Source of the DNA: Burkholderiales bacterium UBA1834 | GTDB lineage: Bacteria; Pseudomonadota; Gammaproteobacteria; Burkholderiales; Burkholderiaceae_C | Direction: 5' to 3' | DNA length: 28,526 nt | Assembly (NCBI GenBank): GCA_002339015.1 | Contig: DDJC01000019.1 | Span: 1-28,526, forward strand | Shown here: positions 1-6,501 of the stretch, in pieces | How the letters are laid out: each line of letters opens with the position of its first letter | How positions within the stretch are numbered: the stretch's first letter is position 1 | Notes under the pieces: generated by a model | What the model saw: the letters and a program-made list of their open reading frames with translations, nothing else | Database searches by the model: none | Told to the model about the DNA's origin: nothing | Position numbers and translations under genes: made by a program

Positions 1-1052
1 TGCACCTGGGTGGCGGCACGCCCACCTTCCTGAGCGACGACCAGATCGCGCTGTTGCTGGGCTGGCTGCGTGAGGCCTTTCGCTTCGTGCCGGGCGGTGA
101 GTACGGCATCGAGGTTGACCCCCGCACGGTCGACCAGGCGCGCATCGCGGGCTTGGCGGCCATGGGCTTCAACCGACTCAGCCTGGGCATCCAGGATTTC
201 GATCCAGAGGTGCAGCAGGCCGTTCACCGGGTGCAGTCTTTCGAATCCGCGGCCAAGTTGATGGTGGCGGCCCGCGGCGCCGGTTTCGAGTCCATCAACA
301 TGGACCTGATCTACGGCCTGCCCAGGCAGACCCCGCAAGGCTTCGACCGCACCCTGGTGCAGGTCAGCGCGCTCAAGCCAGATCGCGTGGCCCTGTACGC
401 CTATGCCCACTTGCCGCAGCGTTTCAAGCCACAACGCCGCATCGACGCCAAGCTGCTGCCGGCAGGCGCGGACAAGGTGGCCATGCTCTCGCGCGCCATC
501 CGCCAGTTCCGGGCGGCGGGCTATGAGTACATCGGCATGGACCACTTCGCCTTGCCGAGCGACCCTCTGGCCGTGGCGCGCCGGCAGGGGCGCCTGCATC
601 GCAACTTCCAGGGCTACAGCACACACCCCGACAGCGACCTCATTGGCTTGGGGGTGTCGGCGATCGGCCGGGTGGGGGCGCACTACAGCCAGAACGCCAA
701 GACGCTGGACGAGTACTACGACGCGCTCGGCCGGGGTGAATTCCCCGTGGTGCGGGGGCTCACCCTCAGCCGCGACGACTTGGTTCGCCGGGCCGTGATC
801 ATGGCCATCATGTGCCAGGGCAGGGTGGACATCGAATCCATCGAGCTGGCCTATCTGATTGATTTCAGGCAGTATTTCTCCCGCGAGCTCGAACAGCTGG
901 GCCCGATGGTCGAGAAGGGGCTTGTCGACATGGAACCCGATGGGGTCCGCGTCACACCCATCGGATGGTATTTCGTGCGGGCGATCGCGATGGTGTTTGA
1001 TCGCCACCTCCAGGCCGACCAGGCGATGGAGCGCTTTTCCCGCATCATCTGA
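1..1052 (+). CDS. hemN: Oxygen-independent coproporphyrinogen III oxidase, 3' part
   Basis: The gene is cut at the left edge; the first full codon is at base 3 and 349 residues remain of a family usually near 450. HemN is a cytoplasmic radical-SAM enzyme that decarboxylates coproporphyrinogen III to protoporphyrinogen IX without oxygen, in heme synthesis. The visible part opens with HLGGGTPTFL, the family GGGTPT SAM-binding motif, and continues with IYGLPRQT and the C-terminal HemN domain ending in a winged-helix-like stretch. The CxxxCxxC cluster motif must lie upstream, outside the window. A membrane protein gene of the type found near cbb3 oxidase genes follows 36 bases later, which fits a low-oxygen respiration neighbourhood. 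Confidence 0.95.
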   Translation, partial: HLGGGTPTFLSDDQIALLLGWLREAFRFVPGGEYGIEVDPRTVDQARIAGLAAMGFNRLSLGIQDFDPEVQQAVHRVQSFESAAKLMVAARGAGFESINMDLIYGLPRQTPQGFDRTLVQVSALKPDRVALYAYAHLPQRFKPQRRIDAKLLPAGADKVAMLSRAIRQFRAAGYEYIGMDHFALPSDPLAVARRQGRLHRNFQGYSTHPDSDLIGLGVSAIGRVGAHYSQNAKTLDEYYDALGRGEFPVVRGLTLSRDDLVRRAVIMAIMCQGRVDIESIELAYLIDFRQYFSRELEQLGPMVEKGLVDMEPDGVRVTPIGWYFVRAIAMVFDRHLQADQAMERFSRII

Positions 1053-1088
1053 TGATGACCGGGGCATGACGGCCCAGGACACTCGCCC

Positions 1089-1817
1089 ATGCTCTACAGC
1101 CTCCTGATCACCGCCTTCCTGATGGGGCTGGCCGGCCTGCCTCATTGCGCGACCATGTGCGCCGCGCCGTGCGCCGCCGTGATGCCGCGCGGCGTTTCCG
1201 GTCAAGCGGTGCTGGGGCGCACGCTCGGCTATGCCGTTCTGGGGGGCTTGGCTGCAGGCGCGATGAGTCTGGTGGCGGCTTGGTCGCGCTGGGCCACCGC
1301 TTTGCAGCCGATCTGGGTGATGGTGCTGGCCGCCACCTTCCTGCTGGGCCTGTGGATGGTCGCCAGTGGCGCCATGCCGGCCGTTGTGCAGGCGCATGGA
1401 ACGGCGCTGTACCGGCGCGTGCAGACTTGGGGCGGCGGTGTGCCCTCCGGCCCTTCCATGGCATCAGGCGCGCATGCACCGGCGTTGTCCGCCGTGCGCC
1501 CCTTGGCCTTGGGGATGGCCTGGGCGGCCTTGCCTTGCGGCCTGCTCTACGGTGCCGTGATGACCGCGGCCCTGGCACCGACGCCGGGGCAGGGCGCCCT
1601 GGTGATGGCGGTCTTTTCCCTGCCGGGCGCGGTGGTGCTCTGGTGGCTGCCAGCCCGGCTCAAGGGATGGCGCTGGCCGGCCCGCCTGCCGATACGCTGG
1701 CCCTGGCTGGCCGACCCTCGCTGGGCCGTGCGCCTGGCTGGTGGGCTGCTGAGCACCGCGGCCGCCTGGGGGCTGGCACACCGTCTGCATGAGCAATGGC
1801 TGGCTTGGTGCGCGTGA
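1089..1817 (+). CDS. TauE/SafE or DsbD_2-like membrane protein with Cys pair motif
   Basis: This 242-residue protein has about six hydrophobic segments. The first carries GLPHCATMCAAPCA, which resembles the HCxxMC signature of small membrane proteins annotated as sulfite exporter TauE/SafE or DsbD_2 family; a second motif, ALPCGLLYG, sits near residue 155. In related bacteria such proteins are found beside cbb3 oxidase, hemN and fnr genes and are suspected to act in copper handling or cytochrome maturation. That role is inferred here from motif and neighbour. The substrate is not determinable from sequence. The ATG at 1089 has only a weak AGGA about 11 bases upstream. Two hydrophobic segments are separated by a Gly/Ala-rich loop near residues 100-135. 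Confidence 0.75.
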   Translation: MLYSLLITAFLMGLAGLPHCATMCAAPCAAVMPRGVSGQAVLGRTLGYAVLGGLAAGAMSLVAAWSRWATALQPIWVMVLAATFLLGLWMVASGAMPAVVQAHGTALYRRVQTWGGGVPSGPSMASGAHAPALSAVRPLALGMAWAALPCGLLYGAVMTAALAPTPGQGALVMAVFSLPGAVVLWWLPARLKGWRWPARLPIRWPWLADPRWAVRLAGGLLSTAAAWGLAHRLHEQWLAWCA

Positions 1818-1838
1818 ACCCCAGGGGCTGTGCGATTC

Positions 1839-1861
1839 TGTGTGGCACACAAGCCTTGTGT
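1839..1861. promoter_or_regulatory. Overlapping palindromes upstream of icd, possible operator
   Basis: Two perfect dyads share a half-site: TGTGTGGCACACA (1839-1851, 6-base arms around one G) and ACACAAGCCTTGTGT (1847-1861, 7-base arms around one C). They lie about 60-80 bases upstream of a TAGAAT hexamer (1920-1925) that could be the icd -10. No T-run follows, so a terminator for the preceding gene is unlikely. An activator or repressor site for icd is inferred. Confidence 0.35.
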
Positions 1862-1919
1862 CCGCCCAATTAAGATGCAATTGCGCCCTTCACTCACGTG
1901 ATTGACAGAGGGGCTCGCT

Positions 1920-1925
1920 TAGAAT
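1920..1925 (+). promoter_or_regulatory. Candidate icd -10 element
   Basis: TAGAAT lies 66 bases before the icd ATG. A perfect TTGACA is present at 1902-1907, but the spacer is only 12 bases, too short for a normal sigma-70 pair, so either the -10 works with a poor -35 or an activator helps. Assignment is tentative. Confidence 0.3.
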
Positions 1926-1991
1926 CAGGCAGCACGGCCGACATCCATGGCCATGTTGTTCACGGAATCGCCAAACGCGGAGACCAAAACC

Positions 1992-3245
<1,254 letters not shown>

Positions 3246-3282
3246 TGCCCTGACCGGCGCGTGGCCGGGTCATTCATCCAGC

Positions 3283-3315
3283 AACCCCAGCGTGTTGATC
3301 CACCTGGGGTTTTTT
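3283..3315 (+). terminator. Rho-independent terminator of icd
   Basis: An AACCCCAG / CTGGGGTT inverted repeat (3283-3290 with 3304-3311) encloses a 13-base loop and runs into a TTTTTT tract at 3310-3315, about 40 bases after the icd stop. Confidence 0.85.
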
Positions 3316-3403
3316 GTGGCCGTTCGCCCGGACATGGCAGGGCCTTCAATGTCGAGGTGATGCGTTGTCAAGCGCAATCTCGGCATAGGGAGTACCATGG
3401 CCA

Positions 3404-3562
3404 ATGAACTTCATTGTCGTCGGCGCAGCCGCTTTTCTTCTACTGGTCGTTATCGCACTGGTGCTTTTCAATCGGCTGGGTTTCACGCCACTGAGATCCT
3501 TGGCACATGCCAAACGGAAGGCGGCTGAGGATATGCGCAAGACGCAAATCCTCAAGGGGTGA
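3404..3562 (+). CDS. Small single-pass membrane protein (52 aa), unknown function
   Basis: The ORF encodes 52 residues: a short N-terminal stretch, one strongly hydrophobic segment at residues 3-22, then a basic tail with AHAKRKAAEDMRK. By the positive-inside rule the tail would be cytoplasmic. An AGGGAG lies about 12 bases before the ATG, somewhat far. It ends four bases before the TTG start of the protease gene, and its last codons AAGGGGTGA supply that gene's ribosome-binding site, so the two are probably cotranscribed and translationally coupled. I do not recognise the family. An overlapping 43-codon frame starting at 3397 lacks a hydrophobic segment and is less likely. Confidence 0.6.
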   Translation: MNFIVVGAAAFLLLVVIALVLFNRLGFTPLRSLAHAKRKAAEDMRKTQILKG

Positions 3563-3566
3563 TACC

Positions 3567-4376
3567 TTGTCCAGCGCCATCCACACGGTTGAACCTATCC
3601 TGCTGACCACGACCAGGCTGACCACCTTCGATGGTGATCGGGTGCTCACCGCTGCGAGCGGGTTCCTGTTCGAGCGCGATGATCGGCTTTATGCGGTGAC
3701 AAGCCGCCATGTTTTGTTCGATGAGCCGTCCGGGCATCGGCCTGACCGTGTCGAGATCGAGCTTCACGCCGACCAAGATGACCTGTTGAATGCGACCGTG
3801 CTCTCGGTGCTTCTTTATGAAGAAGGCAAGAGCGTATGGAAGGATGCATCAGACACCGGAGGGACAGTGGATGTGGCCGTCATAGAGTTGGATCGCGCCG
3901 CGTTACCGCACATCCTCCACGCCTTCAACCCATCGCATCTTTTGCAGGGGTTTCAAGCCGTCAGCGTCGGCACACCACTGCTGCTTGTTGGTTTCCCTTT
4001 GGGCTTCCACGATACGGTGCATCACTTGCCCATAGCGCGCCAGGCCATCGTCGCATCCTCATTCGGACTCAGGTTTCAAGGCCAGGGCTATTTCCTGTCA
4101 GATTCTCGAACCCACCGTGGCACCAGCGGCGCACCTGTCATCTTGAACACGGAGCAGGGGCAGGGGGGAACAGCGTGGACGCTTGTGGGCATCCATTCGT
4201 CAAGCATGGACATGGTCAGCCGCGACCGGGCGCAGGACGACCTGCTGGGGCTGAACTGTGTCTGGTACGCAGACATCCTGATGGTGCTCACCACGTCCGC
4301 GGACCATGTGGGGGATGAAACCGCAGAGGCTCATGGGCCTCTGCCAGAGCGGAAAAAATCAGAGGATCGTCACTGA
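3567..4376 (+). CDS. Trypsin-like serine protease, cytoplasmic
   Basis: This 269-residue protein belongs to the trypsin-like peptidase fold (PF13365 type). The catalytic triad is visible: His48 in TSRHVLF, Asp102 in VDVAVIELD and Ser187 in THRGTSGAPV. There is no signal peptide, PDZ domain or membrane segment, so it is unlike DegP/DegS and is probably cytoplasmic. I choose the TTG at 3567 because AAGGGGTGA ends five bases upstream; the upstream in-frame ATG at 3507 would lie inside the preceding miniprotein gene and give a basic, unlikely extension. The C-terminal 30 residues are charged and probably disordered. Its target is unknown; stand-alone proteases of this type occur in stress and defence contexts, which is not shown here. 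Confidence 0.8.
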   Translation: MSSAIHTVEPILLTTTRLTTFDGDRVLTAASGFLFERDDRLYAVTSRHVLFDEPSGHRPDRVEIELHADQDDLLNATVLSVLLYEEGKSVWKDASDTGGTVDVAVIELDRAALPHILHAFNPSHLLQGFQAVSVGTPLLLVGFPLGFHDTVHHLPIARQAIVASSFGLRFQGQGYFLSDSRTHRGTSGAPVILNTEQGQGGTAWTLVGIHSSSMDMVSRDRAQDDLLGLNCVWYADILMVLTTSADHVGDETAEAHGPLPERKKSEDRH

Positions 4377-4406
4377 ATCGATCCATTTCATCGGTGCGCT
4401 GCCGGC

Positions 4407-4685
4407 TTAAAAGAGACGGCTCAGAACGCTGCGCTCTCCAGCCAGCAATCCTCCAACCTGGGCGCGCGTCGGAAACGGGCACACTGATGCGCCATGCTGG
4501 ATGCCGATCTCCGTCGCGTGTGGCGCGAAGTAGAAGTGCGTGCCTGCCGTGACCACGTCCTGCTTGGTGAACAGCGCAGCGTTGGCACGGCCAGGTTCGG
4601 ACAGCGCGCCGACAACTTCCCCAGACAGCATGTGCGACATGAACGCGGCACGGATGGGATCCTCGATATACAGGTGATGCCACAT
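4407..4685 (-). CDS. Hypothetical protein (92 aa)
   Basis: A 92-residue protein starting MWHHLYIEDP and ending SVLSRLF. The start is fixed by AGGAGA at 4693-4698, seven bases before the ATG. The sequence is soluble, mixed alpha/beta in look, with a central GTHFYFAPHATEIG stretch rich in His and aromatic residues and one Cys in SVCPFP. I do not recognise a domain. It converges with the protease gene, with 30 bases between the stops. The good ribosome-binding site and balanced composition argue for a real gene; the frame stays open upstream to 4874 but that part looks non-coding. Confidence 0.6.
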   Translation of the reverse strand: MWHHLYIEDPIRAAFMSHMLSGEVVGALSEPGRANAALFTKQDVVTAGTHFYFAPHATEIGIQHGASVCPFPTRAQVGGLLAGERSVLSRLF

Positions 4686-4960
4686 GGAAATGTCTCCTAA
4701 GCGTGATTGAAGGGCGCTGCCAGAGGACTGGCAGAAGTGCTGGTCACGCAATTGAATGTGGCCATCTACCTGATGCACGGTAGCAGATCCCGCAGCTTTG
4801 TCGAGCGCCATAGAGGGCTCGTGGTCATCGCTGTGGAGAAAAGGGATGGTGCCGCAAGTCTCTGACGGCGGCACGCAGGCTCATGACGCTGGCCTTGGAG
4901 GCCGGGCTGTCGCGCCGTAGGTCGCTGGGCATCTTGCCCCAAGCAGCCCAATGTGCTGAG
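4686..4960. other. Gap with no convincing gene
   Basis: This 275-base stretch separates the two minus-strand orphan genes. It contains a 35-codon minus-strand ORF (4932 down to 4825, starting MPSDLRRD), with no good ribosome-binding site or recognisable similarity. It may be a decayed gene or a promoter region for the 92-residue gene. Nothing in it can be assigned firmly. Confidence 0.4.
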
Positions 4961-5167
4961 TCACCTGGGATGTTTGCTGGCCTGTCGGCAGATGTTCTGG
5001 CCGGTGACGGTGAGTTTCAACCCGCCACCGTCCCACTTCAACCAATCCAGCGCCACGTAGTCCTCGATATAGCTTTCGGGCACGTCGCAGGCACGGCGCT
5101 TGTACAGCGCGTCTACCGTGGCTTGAAGCGATTCACGCAGATCTGAAAGACTGTTGTGAGTTTTCAT
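4961..5167 (-). CDS. Conserved-looking small protein (68 aa), unknown function
   Basis: The 68-residue product starts MKTHNSLSDLRESL and contains YIEDYVALDWLKWDGG followed by LKLTVTGQNIC, a pattern I have seen in small uncharacterised proteins of Burkholderiales; no function is known to me. The N-terminal third is predicted helical and the C-terminal half resembles a small winged or beta-hairpin unit (inference). It starts 40 bases after the stop of the RRM protein gene in the same direction and may share its transcript. No clear Shine-Dalgarno is seen before the ATG. A longer reading of the same frame from 5416 runs antisense through the RRM gene and is rejected. Confidence 0.65.
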   Translation of the reverse strand: MKTHNSLSDLRESLQATVDALYKRRACDVPESYIEDYVALDWLKWDGGGLKLTVTGQNICRQASKHPR

Positions 5168-5207
5168 CGCGCTGCTGGATGGTCGCCCGCCTAAGCGGAG
5201 TGCAGGC

Positions 5208-5528
5208 TCAGTAGCGACCGCGGCCGCCGCCGTTGCGATAACCACCGCCGCCACCGCCGCCGAAGCCGCCGGGACGCTCTTCGCGAGGCCGGGCGATGTT
5301 GACGACCATGGCGCGACCATCAACGGTCTGGCCATTGGCGCCCTGGATGGCGTTCTGGGCATCGCTGGCCGACACCATTTCGACGAAGCCGAAGCCCTTG
5401 GAGCGGCCGCTGTCACGGTCCATCATGACCTTGGCGGAGGCCACTTGGCCATATTGCGAGAACTGTTGTTGAAGGTCTTCGTCACGCGTCGAGTAAGACA
5501 GGTTGCCGACGTAGAGTTTGTTGTCCAT
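5208..5528 (-). CDS. RRM-domain RNA-binding protein, glycine-rich tail
   Basis: A 106-residue cytoplasmic RNA-binding protein with one RNA recognition motif and a glycine/arginine-rich tail. RNP2 is LYVGNL at residues 5-10 and RNP1 is KGFGFVEM at 44-51, both matching consensus with aromatic residues for RNA stacking. The tail (from about residue 85) is almost entirely Gly, Arg, Tyr and Asn, like cyanobacterial Rbp and plant cold-inducible GRPs. Proteins of this class are often cold-induced RNA chaperones. It lies 71 bases downstream of infA in the same direction, which suggests joint expression in translation at low temperature (inference). The start at 5528 is preferred over 5555 because MDNKLYVGNL is the family's usual beginning. 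Confidence 0.9.
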   Translation of the reverse strand: MDNKLYVGNLSYSTRDEDLQQQFSQYGQVASAKVMMDRDSGRSKGFGFVEMVSASDAQNAIQGANGQTVDGRAMVVNIARPREERPGGFGGGGGGGYRNGGGRGRY

Positions 5529-5599
5529 GGTGGACCCTTTCGAGAGATGCCGCATGAAGACGCGTGGTCGCGGCGTTGAGAAAATTGTGGAACTTGTGT

Positions 5600-5860
5600 T
5601 CAGAACCGGCGCCGCTGGGCGGGCGCCCCGCCGCTGCGTGGTTCGAGATGGCGGAAGGTGATGCGCCCTTTGGTCAAATCGTAGGGCGACAGTTCGAGCG
5701 ACACCTTGTCGCCTGCCAGGATCCTGATGCGGTGTTTGCGCATCTTCCCGCCGGTGTAGGCGATCAGGGAGTGTCCGTTGTCCAGCGTCACGCGGAAACG
5801 TGAGTCAGGCAGCACTTCGGCGATTTCGCCGCGCATTTCAATGAGTTCTTCTTTGGCCAT
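5600..5860 (-). CDS. infA: Translation initiation factor IF-1, longer paralog type
   Basis: IF-1 is a small OB-fold protein that occupies the 30S A site and helps IF-2 and IF-3 during initiation. The 86 residues begin MAKEELIEMRGEIAEVLPDSRFRV and include the GHSLIAYTGGKMRKHRIRILAGDKV core and the DLTKGRITFRH end of the OB fold. The extra ~14 residues (SGGAPAQRRRF end) exceed the standard 72. Betaproteobacteria commonly carry two infA genes, one in the ribosomal protein cluster and a longer one elsewhere near cold-shock-type genes; this is the second type. It is preceded by a long leader with a candidate promoter at 6141-6149. Confidence 0.93.
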   Translation of the reverse strand: MAKEELIEMRGEIAEVLPDSRFRVTLDNGHSLIAYTGGKMRKHRIRILAGDKVSLELSPYDLTKGRITFRHLEPRSGGAPAQRRRF

Positions 5861-6140
5861 GAAGCCGATGTATCTTGATGGGGAAGGCTGACAAGCAGCC
5901 AGACAAGGGCCACGCGCTACGGGACTCCGCGTGTCGCCATGGACACCGAAGGAGCAGGCCTGCAAAAGGCCGATTGGATGCGGTGGGGAGGGAGCGAACT
6001 CCGAGTTCGCGAAGCCAGACAACGCTTGCCTGGAAGCGGGGGGCTTTCAAAGCCACCCCTGAGGATAGATGCCGGTCACAGGGGCAACGGGCATGTCGAC
6101 AGACGCTGCGGAGGTAAGCAAAGCTGCAGCAGTCGATCAC
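5861..6140 (-). other. Long structured leader upstream of infA
   Basis: No gene is convincing in the 370 bases between the small gene at 6231 and infA. The transcribed part would hold several dyads: GTGTC/GACAC around six bases (5931-5946), GCAGGCCTGC (5954-5963), the 17-base GCGAACTCCGAGTTCGC with 8-base arms (5994-6010), and GGCTTTCAAAGCC (6042-6054). Long, foldable leaders are typical of temperature-controlled mRNAs such as cspA; that role here is inferred. A 100-codon minus-strand frame covering it has no RBS and low-complexity composition. Confidence 0.4.
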
Positions 6141-6149
6141 ACTATAACA
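6141..6149 (-). promoter_or_regulatory. Extended -10 promoter for infA
   Basis: On the minus strand the sequence TGTTATAGT is a TGn extended -10 followed by TATAGT. No good -35 hexamer is seen, which extended -10 promoters can do without. Transcription would start near 6134, giving a leader of about 274 bases. Confidence 0.45.
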
Positions 6150-6230
6150 GCGCTCTGCGTTTCCCGCTACGCCTGATTCACGCCGTCAGGGCTTTGCGGG
6201 GCTGATGGCGGCTTGCCTGGCCAAACTGTG

Positions 6231-6386
6231 TCAGGCGGGCGGTGTCTCGTTCTCAATGGGCGAATCCACGGGCCTGGAGGGCTCTGCGGACTCTGCCTGT
6301 GCCTTGCGCTGCGCTTTCTCCACCTTCTTCTGCTTCTTTTGCAGCTCACGCTGACGCTTCTCGAACTGATAGTTGGGTTTGGCCAT
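6231..6386 (-). CDS. Small highly charged protein (51 aa), unknown function
   Basis: The 51-residue product starts MAKPNYQFEKRQRELQKKQK, continues with a Lys/Glu/Arg helix to about residue 32, then an acidic Pro-rich tail. The first 30 residues should form a single long charged alpha helix. Proteins starting MAKPNYxFEKRQ are, from memory, widespread in Burkholderiales with no described function. It sits just upstream of the infA leader in the same direction. The gene is short and its Shine-Dalgarno is weak (GAAAG about seven bases before the ATG), but the recognisable N terminus supports it. Confidence 0.7.
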   Translation of the reverse strand: MAKPNYQFEKRQRELQKKQKKVEKAQRKAQAESAEPSRPVDSPIENETPPA

Positions 6387-6501
6387 GGCGTGCTTTCGAG
6401 GTCAAGATGGCTCACCTTACCATCTTCATCACGGTGATCATCTGCGTGGTGATGCACTGGAGCACTGGAGCCTCGCCCGTCAGGCAACCCCAGCGTGCGG
6501 T

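Noticed and set aside
3397..3528. 43-codon frame starting at 3397
   Set aside because: It is closer to the AGGGAG but yields a Ser/Arg/Gly-rich product with no structure, while the overlapping frame from 3404 encodes a clean transmembrane helix and ends at the protease start.
5838..6140. 100-codon minus-strand ORF ahead of infA
   Set aside because: No ribosome-binding site, Cys/Arg/Pro-rich composition typical of non-coding GC-rich DNA, and it overlaps the infA start out of frame. Treated as leader.
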